Source of the DNA: JADLHS01 sp964561105
Lineage (GTDB): Bacteria > Verrucomicrobiota > Verrucomicrobiia > Limisphaerales > JADLHS01
NCBI GenBank assembly: GCA_964561105.1
Contig: CAZLOH010000024.1
Location: 11,615-75,614 of the forward strand
Direction of reading: 5' to 3'
DNA: 64,000 nt
Under the pieces are notes generated by a model, which saw nothing but the letters and a program-made list of their open reading frames with translations, did not search any database and was not told the DNA's origin. The position numbers were made by a program, and so were the translations under genes. Positions within the stretch are counted from its first letter, which is position 1; every line of letters begins with the position of its first letter. Positions 18,089 through 26,598 of the stretch are shown one piece after another.

Positions 18089-18949
18089 ATGACTGTTTTC
18101 TCATCACAACTCTTCCACCGACTGGTGACCACGCGCACCCGCGCGGTTGTGCTGCTCCTCGGGATCGCGGGTCTTGTGCTCGCCGCCAGTTCCTGTCGGA
18201 GTGTGACCCGCACCACGGTCATGTTGCCGGAGGTTCCGGGCGCACAATACATCGGGTCCAAAGAGTGCGAGCAGTGTCATGAAAAAATTTACCGCGACTT
18301 CCAGACGGCGGACCACTCGCTGTTGGTGATGGGCGGACCGAACACGCTCAACGCGGGTTGCGAATCCTGCCACGGGCCAGGGAGCGCACACTCGGAATCC
18401 GGGGGCGAATCCAAGCCACCCTACAGTTTTTCCGCTGATCGCGCGTCCGCCAACACGCTCGGCGCCAGTCTCGCCACCCCGCCACCGCGCGCCACCGACA
18501 CGGTCTGTTTCACCTGCCATGCGGAGGTGCGCGGCCAGTTCAGGCTGCCGAGCCATCACCCGGTGCCCGAAGGCCGGATGAGTTGTTCGGAATGTCATTC
18601 GCCGCACAAGGGCTCCGCGCGCGCCGGAGGCGGCACCTCCCTCCTGGCCCGGAACGATAATTGCCTGAAATGCCACCCGGCCCAGCGCGGGCCACACGTG
18701 TTCGAGCATGAAGCGCTGCGCGAAGGTTGCACTTCCTGCCACGGCGCGCATGGCACCATCAACGCCAAGATGCTGACCGCCCGCAACTCGAACCTTTGTC
18801 TCACCTGCCATTTTCAGGAGGTGCGTGGCGGCCAGATTCTCATCGGCGGCTCGGATCACACCGTCCGGGTCCAACAAGGCACTTGTTGGACCGCCGGCTG
18901 CCATGAAGCGGTTCACGGCTCCCAAGTAAATTCATCGCTTCGGTTTTAG
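18089..18949 (+). CDS. MtrA/DmsE-like multiheme cytochrome
   Basis: A 286-residue protein with a membrane-targeting N-terminus (about 18-36) ending in AASSC, a weak lipobox. Seven CxxCH sites start at residues 60, 91, 140, 166, 192, 214 and 237, followed by a CX4CH site (CWTAGCH, 266-272) and VHGS. The opening GSKECEQCH and the ending are like DmsE/MtrA proteins, which normally bind ten hemes and sit inside an MtrB-type porin. Eight sites here is fewer than usual. A beta-barrel gene begins 18 bp downstream. This pairing supports a role in carrying electrons across the outer membrane. Confidence 0.82.
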   Translation: MTVFSSQLFHRLVTTRTRAVVLLLGIAGLVLAASSCRSVTRTTVMLPEVPGAQYIGSKECEQCHEKIYRDFQTADHSLLVMGGPNTLNAGCESCHGPGSAHSESGGESKPPYSFSADRASANTLGASLATPPPRATDTVCFTCHAEVRGQFRLPSHHPVPEGRMSCSECHSPHKGSARAGGGTSLLARNDNCLKCHPAQRGPHVFEHEALREGCTSCHGAHGTINAKMLTARNSNLCLTCHFQEVRGGQILIGGSDHTVRVQQGTCWTAGCHEAVHGSQVNSSLRF

Positions 18950-18967
18950 CCTGCAACCCTGGACACG

Positions 18968-21091
18968 ATGAAACAGAATGCGCGCACCAGGAAAAAACCG
19001 GTCCGGCGGTTGCGTTCACCCTTATCGGGCCAATGCCTGGTCTGGATTGTCCTGTTGCTCGGCGCGGGACTGGTTGAGGCCGAGGACAAAGCCACGTCAA
19101 ATCCAGAAGACAGCCCCGACACCAGCAGCAATTGGTTGACACTCTCTGCCGGCGGCTGGATGCCCTCGGGCAGCCGGGCTCAAGCGGAGCAATCCCAGCA
19201 GCTTCCTGGCACGGCTTTTGGGGGCGTCGAAGATCTCCATTTCCAACGTGATGTGGCCAAAGTCACCACCTTCTCACTGGATGGCCGGGGAATTTTTGAC
19301 AACCACGATTACGGCTTGAGCCTGGGCTTGAAAAAGGAGGACGCCTATTTTCTCCGCTTCCACTTCGAGAATTTTCGCACCTGGTACAACGCCAACGGCG
19401 GTTACTTTCCCGACACCGGGTCCTGGTATCCGTTTCCCAATGGCGATAACGCGCTCGCCCTGGATCGGGGCGAAGTCTCGATTGCCGGCGGCCTGTCGTT
19501 CAAAACCCAGACCGACGTTACCTTCAAATACAGCCACCTGTATCGTGACGGTGAAAAAAGCTCCACCATCTGGGGGCAAACCCATCCCGGCCTCACTTTT
19601 CCCACGCGCGGTCTCGTGCCCGGCTTTTACGACATTGACGAGGAGCGAAACATTTTTGAGTTGGACGCCAGACAGCATGTCAAAGCCACCGACTTTGGCC
19701 TGGGCGTGCGTTATGAACTCGGCGACCTCAACAACGCGCTGAACACTGCGCAGTACCCAGGCGAACCTCCCGTTGGCGGAGTGCCCCAGGATCGCAAGAT
19801 CACCGACCGCCAGGACGTCTCGTACGACCTGTTCAACGTCCACGCCTTCAGTGAAACGTGGATCAACAAACACCTGTTTTTTTCCGCCGGATTTCTGTTC
19901 GCCAACCTGAACAACGATCTGACCGGTAATCGCATCTACGGAGACACGTTCGACGCGGGTTACACCCCGAACGCCGGCAACGGCGCCGGCTACACCAATC
20001 TCCTCGGCCATGCTCAGGCCAGGGAATACCTGCTGAACCTCAACCTGATGTCCACGTCGGTAAAAAATCTATCCATCGTGCCCTCGCTCCGCGTGCAAAA
20101 GGAGGACTGGAATTCGGACTCGAGCACGTCCCTGACCCTGGGCAATGCCGCCAACGGCCCGTTCTACAGTAACGGCGATGGTGATGCGCTGGATGTGACC
20201 GAGCAATTGGATGTCCGTTACTCCGGCATCACCAACTGGGTGTTCTTTGTCCGGAGCGAGTGGACTGAGGGCCAGGGCGATCATCAGGAGAGCGGTGGAA
20301 TCTATCTTGGCTCTCCCATCCAACGAACTACGGACACCACCCGGTTCTTGCAAAAATACAGCGGCGGCGTCAAATGGTATCCGGCCCGCCGCGTGAGCGT
20401 GGACGTGGGCGGCTATTACCGGAACAACGCTTACGATTACGACAACTCGGTTGACAACACCCCCAACACCCCGGGCAGCGCGAATCGTTACCCCGCCTAC
20501 CTGGTGATGCAGGCCCTGCGAACCTACGACGCAAACACCCGGCTGACCTGGCGTCCGCTGCGCAACCTTTCCCTAGTCACACGCTACGAATATCAATTGT
20601 CCACTGTGGACACCCAGCCCGATCCGGTGTCCGGTCTGGGCGACGTGCAATCCGCGGAAGTGACGAGCCAGATCATCGGACAGAACATCAGTTGGTCGCC
20701 CTGGTCGCGCCTCTACCTCCAATTGGGGTTCAACTACGTTCTCAGTCAAACCATGACGCCGGCCGCCGATTATTCGGCCGCCCTGCCCGAGGCGCGCAAC
20801 GATTACTGGACGCTGAACTGCAACGCGGGTTTCGTCCTCGACAACAAAACCGATCTGAACCTGGGCTACACCTACTACGACGCGGACAATTACGTGAACA
20901 ATTCCCCGTACGTCTCGTACGGGGCCGGCGGTCAGGAACACGGAATCACCCTCACGCTCGTGCGCCGGCTGACGGAAAAGTTGCGCGTCACCGCCCGTTA
21001 CGGCTACTACCACTACACGGACCAGACCTCCGGCGGGAACAACGACTACGACGCGCACGTGCTCTATTCGAGCCTGCAATATCGGTTTTGA
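18968..21091 (+). CDS. MtrB/PioB-like outer-membrane beta-barrel protein
   Basis: A 707-residue protein with a basic N-terminus and signal helix (about 24-39). The rest is rich in alternating hydrophobic and aromatic strands, with many Asn, Asp and Tyr residues in loops, and it ends LYSSLQYRF with a C-terminal phenylalanine, as outer-membrane barrels do. Length and position directly after an MtrA-like gene fit the MtrB/PioB family, which forms a sheath for the multiheme cytochrome. The CxxC motif near the N-terminus of Shewanella MtrB was not seen. The gene converges on hsdR with a 48-bp gap. Confidence 0.82.
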   Translation: MKQNARTRKKPVRRLRSPLSGQCLVWIVLLLGAGLVEAEDKATSNPEDSPDTSSNWLTLSAGGWMPSGSRAQAEQSQQLPGTAFGGVEDLHFQRDVAKVTTFSLDGRGIFDNHDYGLSLGLKKEDAYFLRFHFENFRTWYNANGGYFPDTGSWYPFPNGDNALALDRGEVSIAGGLSFKTQTDVTFKYSHLYRDGEKSSTIWGQTHPGLTFPTRGLVPGFYDIDEERNIFELDARQHVKATDFGLGVRYELGDLNNALNTAQYPGEPPVGGVPQDRKITDRQDVSYDLFNVHAFSETWINKHLFFSAGFLFANLNNDLTGNRIYGDTFDAGYTPNAGNGAGYTNLLGHAQAREYLLNLNLMSTSVKNLSIVPSLRVQKEDWNSDSSTSLTLGNAANGPFYSNGDGDALDVTEQLDVRYSGITNWVFFVRSEWTEGQGDHQESGGIYLGSPIQRTTDTTRFLQKYSGGVKWYPARRVSVDVGGYYRNNAYDYDNSVDNTPNTPGSANRYPAYLVMQALRTYDANTRLTWRPLRNLSLVTRYEYQLSTVDTQPDPVSGLGDVQSAEVTSQIIGQNISWSPWSRLYLQLGFNYVLSQTMTPAADYSAALPEARNDYWTLNCNAGFVLDNKTDLNLGYTYYDADNYVNNSPYVSYGAGGQEHGITLTLVRRLTEKLRVTARYGYYHYTDQTSGGNNDYDAHVLYSSLQYRF

Positions 21092-21139
21092 TCCCAGGCA
21101 ACTCCGTCGTTTTGAGCCTGCCGTCAGACTCAACGCAGA

Positions 21140-23581
21140 TCATGCGACGGCTTGATACAGATAGCGCTGGAAGCCCGCGAAGACCTTGCCGATTTCGTCC
21201 GGTTTACCGAGGTCGGCCACCGCATCGGCAATGGAATCGTGATACTTCAATTTCAGCAGGGGAGTCAGTTTGTCTTGCGCCAGTTCCTCGACGCCGACTG
21301 TGACGTAATGCTGAAGCACGAAATCTAAAAGCGTCTGTTGTTTCGTGCTGAATTGGGTATTGATGTAAACCTTCGCGTTGGCGGCGCGCACTTCGCGCGC
21401 GACCGGTGGCACGGCGTAGGCCACGTGCGCCAGCACGTCGAACAGGTCGCTGTTCTCGGCATCAATGATTTTTTGCATTTCGGCCAGTTGCTCCCTGCCG
21501 AATCCTTTTTCCGCCAGCCCGGCCAGCAGCTTGGCCCGCGTATCCGGCGCGCTCCAGATGGCCCGCAACTCCGCCTCGTTCTTGAAGAACTCCGGCAGCC
21601 GGCCAAACAACATCTCCATGAATTGTTGTGCGGACATCGGCGTGCCATCGGGATGCCAGAAGGTCGTGGCCATCATGTGCTGGATGTTGCGCGCTTTGCC
21701 ATCCGCCAGCTTCACTTTGACTTTCCTTGCGCCAGGTCCTTTCTCGCAGACACACGGACTCTGCCCGCACAGCTTGCACGGCTTTGGCGGAGTGGGAACA
21801 CAGACACACGGAATCTGACCGCACTTCGGGCACGGCTCTTTCGGTTCAGGCTCAATCGGCTCGCCATCCCATTCTGGATCGAGGAAGTGCTGATGCGCTT
21901 TCACGAAGTCGTAAATCGTGAAGTAATCCTTACCGTCAAAGAGCCGCGTGCCGCGTCCGATGATTTGCTTGAACTCAATCATGGAATTGATCGGGCGCAT
22001 CAAAACGATGTTCCGGATGTTTCGCGCATCCACGCCGGTCGAGAGCTTCTGTGACGTGGTGAGGATCGTCGGAATGCTTTTCTCGTTGTCTTGAAAATCG
22101 CGCAGGTGTTGCTCCCCGAGCGCCCCGTCGTTGGCCGTGACCCGCTGACAATAATTCGGGTCGCTGCTTTTCTTGAGCTGGTTGATCAGGTCACGCACCA
22201 GCAGCGCGTGGGCTTGGTTGGCGCAGAACACCAGTGTTTTTTCGTTCTGGTTGATTTGCGACATGAAGATTTCCACGCGCTTCTTTTCGCGCTCCTTGAT
22301 TTCGATGCTCCGATTGAAATCGGCTTCCTCGTAAAGCTTGCCCGACTCGATCTCGCCCTCCACGACGGTATCGTCCGACGTATAGACGTAATAATCCACC
22401 GTCGTTTGAATCTGCTTCACTTTGAAAGGCGTCAGGAAACCGTCGTTGATGCCCTCTTTGAGCGAGTAGATATAGACCGGCTCGCCGAAATACTTGTAGG
22501 TATCGGCGTTCTCCTTGCGCTTGGGCGTTGCGGTCAAACCGAGTTGCACGGCTGGCCCAAAATGGTTCATGATGTCGCGCCAATTGCTTTCGTCATTCGC
22601 ACCACCGCGATGACACTCATCAATGATGATGAAATCGAAGAAGTCCGGTGGATACTCACCAAAGTAGGGCGTGGGCTTCCCATCCTTGAGTGGCCCGGTT
22701 ATGAACGTTTGGAAAATCGTGAAGAAAATACTGCCGTTCTTCGGCACTTTGCCCTTCTTGCGAATGTCATCCGGAGAAATCCGCACCAGCGCATCCTCGG
22801 GAAACGCGGAGAAGGCGTTGAACGCCTGATTCGCCAGAATATTCCTGTCCGCCAGGAACAGAATGCGCGGACGTCTGGGCTGATAGCCCTCTCCGCCTGA
22901 TTTGTTTTCTCCCGGACGACCCTCACCTGGCCTGCGGCCATCCTCTCCCGCTCCCGCGGGAGAGGAAGATGCGGAGAGATTCCAGCGCGAGTGAAAGAGC
23001 TTCCATGCAATTTGAAACGCGATAAAGGTCTTGCCCGTGCCGGTCGCGAGCGTAAGCAGTATCCGATCTTTCTTCGCGGCAACTCCTTCAAGCACACGCT
23101 CAATCGCGGTGTCTTGATAATAACGACCCGGATGCGAACCGCCCTTGTCTTCATACGGCACGGCGGCAAAGCGGTCGCGCCATTCGTTCGCTTTCGCGAA
23201 CGTCATGTTCCAGAGTTCATCCGGCGAGGGATACTTCGCGATGTCGCCCTCCGTGCCGGTCTCCATGTCTATGCCGTAGATGCCGTGCCCGTTGCTGGAG
23301 TAAGTGTAGCGGATGGAAAGTTTGTCCGCGTAATTCTTGGCCTGGCCGACGCCCTCAGTGACTTCTTCGTTTTCCGCTTTTGCTTCCACGACCGCCAGCT
23401 TGTGATTCCGATATTCCAGAACGTAATCCGCGCAGACCGGTTTGCCGCGCTTGCCGTGCCCCTCGATGCGACCGGGCGCAATCAGAAATTCGCGGCGAAC
23501 ACGGCTTCCTTCCACGACACCCCATCCCGCTGCTTTCAGCGCGGGATCAATGTATTCGGCTCTGGTTTCGGCTTCGTTCAT
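21140..23581 (-). CDS. hsdR: Type I restriction enzyme R subunit (HsdR)
   Basis: An 813-residue ATP-dependent translocase/nuclease subunit. The N-terminal nuclease domain shows YVLEYRN and AVVEAKAEN (about 53-72), consistent with the D...ExK site. Helicase motifs follow: Walker A ATGTGKT (179-185), DECH (321-324), and LTATPKR (349-355). Two CPxCG/CxLCGxxPC-like cysteine clusters occur near residue 600, then a C-terminal domain of the EcoEI R type. A proline/glycine-rich stretch at about 202-232 interrupts the link between motif I and RRPRILFLADRN and seems to come from an inserted repeat. The gene overlaps the Bro-N gene by ATGA. The reading frame is intact, so the enzyme may be active. Confidence 0.93.
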   Translation of the reverse strand: MNEAETRAEYIDPALKAAGWGVVEGSRVRREFLIAPGRIEGHGKRGKPVCADYVLEYRNHKLAVVEAKAENEEVTEGVGQAKNYADKLSIRYTYSSNGHGIYGIDMETGTEGDIAKYPSPDELWNMTFAKANEWRDRFAAVPYEDKGGSHPGRYYQDTAIERVLEGVAAKKDRILLTLATGTGKTFIAFQIAWKLFHSRWNLSASSSPAGAGEDGRRPGEGRPGENKSGGEGYQPRRPRILFLADRNILANQAFNAFSAFPEDALVRISPDDIRKKGKVPKNGSIFFTIFQTFITGPLKDGKPTPYFGEYPPDFFDFIIIDECHRGGANDESNWRDIMNHFGPAVQLGLTATPKRKENADTYKYFGEPVYIYSLKEGINDGFLTPFKVKQIQTTVDYYVYTSDDTVVEGEIESGKLYEEADFNRSIEIKEREKKRVEIFMSQINQNEKTLVFCANQAHALLVRDLINQLKKSSDPNYCQRVTANDGALGEQHLRDFQDNEKSIPTILTTSQKLSTGVDARNIRNIVLMRPINSMIEFKQIIGRGTRLFDGKDYFTIYDFVKAHQHFLDPEWDGEPIEPEPKEPCPKCGQIPCVCVPTPPKPCKLCGQSPCVCEKGPGARKVKVKLADGKARNIQHMMATTFWHPDGTPMSAQQFMEMLFGRLPEFFKNEAELRAIWSAPDTRAKLLAGLAEKGFGREQLAEMQKIIDAENSDLFDVLAHVAYAVPPVAREVRAANAKVYINTQFSTKQQTLLDFVLQHYVTVGVEELAQDKLTPLLKLKYHDSIADAVADLGKPDEIGKVFAGFQRYLYQAVA
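22886..22978 (-). repeat. In-frame repeat insertion within hsdR
   Basis: About 90 bp coding for a low-complexity segment (SPAGAGEDGRRPGEGRPGEN) between helicase motif I and the next strand of HsdR. The DNA holds CTCTCCCGCTCCCGCGGGAG and CCTGGCCTGCGGCC, which resemble the intergenic CCCTCTCC...GGAGAGGG element present at about 24.62 kb. It appears to be a copy of that element that has been accepted into a coding gene without breaking the frame. Confidence 0.65.
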
Positions 23582-24411
23582 TTGATTTTTTTGGTCGTTT
23601 TGGCCGGTGGCAGAAAATTTTCTCCCGTGACCACCTTTTGTCCGGTCTTCGCTTCAAGTTCCAGCCGGGCTTTTTTGGCGATGCGTCCGCCGGTCTTGGC
23701 CGCGGCTTTGTTTTCAGTCATCCCCGCAGCCTGCGCGCTCTCGGCGATCTGGCGCGTGGATAACTCCGCCAAAGCCGTGAAAATCAATTCCGCCTCGCTC
23801 ATGTGGTCACGCAGGTTTTCCGTCTTCAACCCTTTCAAATTCTTATGCGACTGAACGCTCACTCCCGACCATTCCTGATGGATGAGGTTGGTGAGGAGGG
23901 CGAACTCGTCGCCCTTTTTGATTTCATGCGTGGCCCAATAATCCGTCAGCTTGTTGCGCGTCTCCTGACCCGTCATCCGCTGCTCGATCCACTTGGCGCT
24001 GCGCCCCTGTTTCTGCCAGATTTCCCGGGCGCGGGCGAGCGCGCGGGCGGGATCGGCGATTTCCTGCATCCGCTCGTAACCGGTTTTGGCCAGCCAAAGC
24101 TTGATCGGCTCGGCTTTGGGACTGGGTACGCTTTGGATTAGCCGCAGCAACGTCTCGGCGGTGGCGGCGTCGGTGAGGTATCTTTTCCCATCGGCGGCGG
24201 GCATTTTCAGTTGGTTACAATTTGTTACCAACTGACTGCCCTCCTTGGCCAGACGGCCTTTGAGAACCTTCCAATACTTTCTGGCGGCCTGATAATCCGT
24301 CTGCGTCAACACACGGATGATGTCCACGACGGAAAACCACCACGTTTCGGTGGCTTCGTCGTAGTGGCGGCGGATTTGGTAGCCTTCAAAAATGGCGAGG
24401 TCGTTTTTCAT
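23578..24411 (-). CDS. Bro-N domain protein in a type I RM operon
   Basis: A protein of about 277 residues from the ATG at 24411; a longer open frame upstream runs through repeats and is rejected. The N-terminal Bro-N domain shows WWFSVVDIIRVLT (about 24-36), then DYQAARKYWKVLK and the family word LPSPKAEPIK-like SVPSPKAEPIKLWLA. The C-terminal half has a helical region ending in a lysine-rich tail (KTTKKIK). Bro-N proteins bind DNA and include phage antirepressors; stand-alone members are often found in type I RM loci, with unknown role. It overlaps hsdR by ATGA and follows hsdS after a repeat-rich gap. It could regulate the operon. That is inference. Confidence 0.78.
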   Translation of the reverse strand: MKNDLAIFEGYQIRRHYDEATETWWFSVVDIIRVLTQTDYQAARKYWKVLKGRLAKEGSQLVTNCNQLKMPAADGKRYLTDAATAETLLRLIQSVPSPKAEPIKLWLAKTGYERMQEIADPARALARAREIWQKQGRSAKWIEQRMTGQETRNKLTDYWATHEIKKGDEFALLTNLIHQEWSGVSVQSHKNLKGLKTENLRDHMSEAELIFTALAELSTRQIAESAQAAGMTENKAAAKTGGRIAKKARLELEAKTGQKVVTGENFLPPAKTTKKIK

Positions 24412-24449
24412 GGCGGCGGGATGAGGTTGCCCGGAGTTTGCGGGCGTTG

Positions 24450-24560
24450 CAACCGGTGACAATTTGTCACCGGTTGACGAGTACGACGGGCGGGATTCAG
24501 TCGGTGACGATTTGTCACCGGCTGATGGGCGCGCGGGTTCAGCTGGCAACAATTTGTGAC
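24450..24560. repeat. Series of GGTGACAA/TTGTCACC palindromes upstream of the Bro-N gene
   Basis: At 24450-24476 arms CAACCGGTGACAA and TTGTCACCGGTTG flank a single T, a perfect 27-bp palindrome. A second, imperfect one follows at about 24500-24525 (TCGGTGACGA/TTTGTCACCGG), and a third, partial one at about 24540-24560 (GGCAACAATTTGTGACC). A related near-palindrome (CAGTTGGTTACAA/TTGTTACCAACTG) lies inside the Bro-N gene at about 24209-24236. They could be operators or a decayed tandem repeat. Confidence 0.7.
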
Positions 24561-24762
24561 CACCTCACGACTTACGCCAACGGGGTAATGGCCTGCAGCC
24601 CGGGACGCTAGGCGCGTTTCTCCCTCTCCTTGGGGAGAGGGCCGGGGTGAGGGAGGTCGTGAAACCAATAAGGTGCGTTGCCCGCCCGCACCGGTGTCCT
24701 CCCCCCCGGGAAGAGAATTTCCCGAACCCGGTTTCGCGCTTTGAACCTCTGAACCGGTCGGA

Positions 24763-24794
24763 CAACCTTTTGTTGCATATGCAACAAAAGGTTG
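24763..24794. repeat. Perfect 32-bp palindrome
   Basis: The arm CAACCTTTTGTTGCAT is followed at once by its exact reverse complement ATGCAACAAAAGGTTG, with no loop. Like the 27-bp palindrome at 24450 it starts with CAACC and ends with GGTTG. It lies in the spacer between hsdS and the Bro-N gene. Confidence 0.85.
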
Positions 24795-24862
24795 AAGACA
24801 CGAGTTTGACGGTTCATGGAGAGAATTCTCCCAACGCAAGTTCACGCTTTGATCGCTTGAGC

Positions 24863-24935
24863 CGTAACAGCCGACGTGAGTCGGCTCAAACTTCCCTCCC
24901 GGTCCAGATGGAGCGGACTCACGTCCGCTGCTACG
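24863..24935. repeat. Imperfect inverted repeat
   Basis: Arm CGTAACAGCCGACGTGAGTC (from 24863) pairs with GGACTCACGTCCGCTGCTAC (to 24935). About 27 bases each side can pair with a few mismatches, separated by about 19 bases. It looks like a dispersed intergenic element rather than a terminator, since no T-run follows. Confidence 0.6.
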
Positions 24936-25027
24936 AGGTTCATGGGGGGAAATTCCGCAATCATACGTTCGGGCGGTTGCCGGGTCGGCCACCCAATCCA
25001 GATTTCGGTTTTGCGGGAAGCGTCTCA

Positions 25028-25122
25028 TTAGAGTTGGCCGGTAAAGGCGTGGTGCAGCAGCGACTTTTTCAATTCCGCCAGCGCCGCCAGCTTCCGCTCG
25101 TAAATGCCCGCGAGGCGTTGGG
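25028..25122 (-). pseudogene. Duplicated 3' fragment of hsdS
   Basis: Bases 25034-25122 match 25378-25466 at the end of hsdS at 87 of 89 positions, an offset of 344 bp. On the minus strand the fragment encodes RLAGIYERKLAALAELKKSL plus LHHAFTGQL and a stop, the HsdS C-terminal helix. It has no specificity domain, so it cannot work alone. It is a relic of a second hsdS, of recombination, or of a local duplication. Confidence 0.85.
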
Positions 25123-25132
25123 GTTGAATTAC

Positions 25133-25352
25133 CCCAACGGGGTAAAGGCATTCAGCCCAGGGTTGCGAGGAACGAGCTACCCTGGGTGAACGATGAAAAT
25201 GAATTACAACCCTGAAAGGGTTGAAGCCATGAGCACACGCACGGTTGATGCAACCCCGTTGGGGTTGGGGAAATAATTGGGGACGATAACCCAGGGTAGC
25301 TCCTCGCCGGTGCGGCTCGGACCAACCCTGGGCTGAAGGACGCAACACCGTT
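25133..25352. repeat. Large inverted-repeat element between the two hsdS 3' ends
   Basis: Left arm: CCAACGGGGTAAAGGCATTC, then AGCCCAGGGTTG and CTACCCTGGGT. Right arm: ACCCAGGGTAGCTC, then CAACCCTGGGCT and a CACCGTTGG ending. The arms pair over about 55-70 bases with gaps, and the middle includes CAACCCTGAAAGGGTTG and CCCCGTTGGGGTTGGGG. It looks like a non-coding mobile palindromic element. A shortened relative (CCAACGGGGTAATGGCCTGC) lies near 24580. Confidence 0.7.
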
Positions 25353-25371
25353 GGTGTTGGAAAACGCGTGT

Positions 25372-26598
25372 TCATAATTGGCCGGTGAAGGCGTGGTGCA
25401 GCAGCGACTTTTTCAATTCCACCAGCGCCGCCAGCTTCCGCTCGTAAATGCCCGCGAGGCGTTGGGTATTATCAAAGAGGCCTTCGAGCGCGTGGATGAG
25501 TCGCTTCTGATCTTCGATAGGCGGAATGATGTGGAAGAACTCGCGCTGTTTGGTAATCGGAACTTGGTTTCGGGTTGATTGCTTCATCACCTGTGAATAC
25601 TGAGACGTGAACTCGGACGACCGCATGTAGTGGGCGAGATACTCAGGAAGAATGTGCTGGGGATTGCAGCGGTAGTAGGTGAGCGATGTTCCCAAGATCA
25701 CTTTCGGTTCAGTTGTCCGCAGAATTGCAACCGGGCCAACAGTTGCATTGTGGGCAAACAGAACGTCATTATTTCGGGCGATTCCTTTACGTAACAGCGC
25801 CGCACGTTCGGGCGACAGGAACTTCGAGTTGGTCATGTCAACGCGGTCGTCCTTAATGCAGTTGGCTGAAATGTAGGGAATGCCTTCGGTGATGAACTCC
25901 TCCTTTCGCGGGTAGTCGCTACCATGATTGCCGTCCAAGTGGCTCTCAATCCACCCACGCTCAAGTAGCATGTCCAGGGTAAGCCGTTCCCAGTCTTTGC
26001 CTCGATTGGTGAAGACAGAGTGGAGGTGGCTTTCGAAGAGGGCGCGGGCGTTTTGGAGGTTCTTTTCGGCGTTGGCTGTGGCGGTGGCCAGGCCCGCAAA
26101 CGCTTCGTCCAGTATCCCCACTATCCGCTGCTGTTCGGGAAGCGGAGGCAACACGAAGTCCAATCCCCGAATTTGATCCGACATCAAGCGGTGAACAGTC
26201 GCACCGCGACTAACCATGCCCAGCAATGTTTCCATTTTCCCGTTCAGAACATGGTAGAGAAACCTAGAATTGAGTCCTTTGCGCGGGCAGATCGCTTTCA
26301 AGTCTTGGTTAATCGTGAGCTTGCGCCCAGTGAGCGCGATCGGAACGGTTCGCGCTAGAATCCCGGACCGAACAACCATGAGAACCGCCCCCTCTGGAAT
26401 CAATGACGTGGCGCTGTTGTCGATGGCTTCTGGCGAGACATGGTCAATTGAATCCGAGACGACCTCGAATTTCATATCCTTTGGTGAAACCCACGGTATG
26501 TTTCCTTGCCAGTAGCGCACTACCGCTTTCGATGGAGTGCCTCCACCCCGAAACTCGCAAGCTTCCCCGAGTGTTGTGACCGGCCACCCGTTTTTCAT
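25372..26598 (-). CDS. hsdS: Type I restriction-modification specificity subunit (HsdS)
   Basis: A 408-residue protein from the ATG at 26598, which overlaps the hsdM stop by ATGA. It opens with MKNGWPVTTLGEACEFRGGG, the usual first target-recognition domain start. Two target-recognition domains alternate with two conserved helical spacers: LPPLPEQQRIVGILDEAF followed by a helix, and IPPIEDQKRLIHALEGLF followed by the final helix ending in HHAFTGQL. HsdS decides the DNA sequence recognised by both modification and restriction complexes. The target sequence cannot be read from this. Its final 89 bp are duplicated downstream. Confidence 0.93.
   Translation of the reverse strand: MKNGWPVTTLGEACEFRGGGTPSKAVVRYWQGNIPWVSPKDMKFEVVSDSIDHVSPEAIDNSATSLIPEGAVLMVVRSGILARTVPIALTGRKLTINQDLKAICPRKGLNSRFLYHVLNGKMETLLGMVSRGATVHRLMSDQIRGLDFVLPPLPEQQRIVGILDEAFAGLATATANAEKNLQNARALFESHLHSVFTNRGKDWERLTLDMLLERGWIESHLDGNHGSDYPRKEEFITEGIPYISANCIKDDRVDMTNSKFLSPERAALLRKGIARNNDVLFAHNATVGPVAILRTTEPKVILGTSLTYYRCNPQHILPEYLAHYMRSSEFTSQYSQVMKQSTRNQVPITKQREFFHIIPPIEDQKRLIHALEGLFDNTQRLAGIYERKLAALVELKKSLLHHAFTGQL

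Noticed and set aside
24408..25151. Long minus-strand frame with VTNC-type repeats upstream of the Bro-N gene
   Set aside because: It runs through palindromes and spacer elements and has no domain. The ATGA overlap with the Bro-N start appears accidental, though the repeats are reported as a finding.
25133..25352. Possible CRISPR array near hsdS
   Set aside because: The repeats are inverted and of unequal length with no regular spacers, so they form a palindromic element and not an array.
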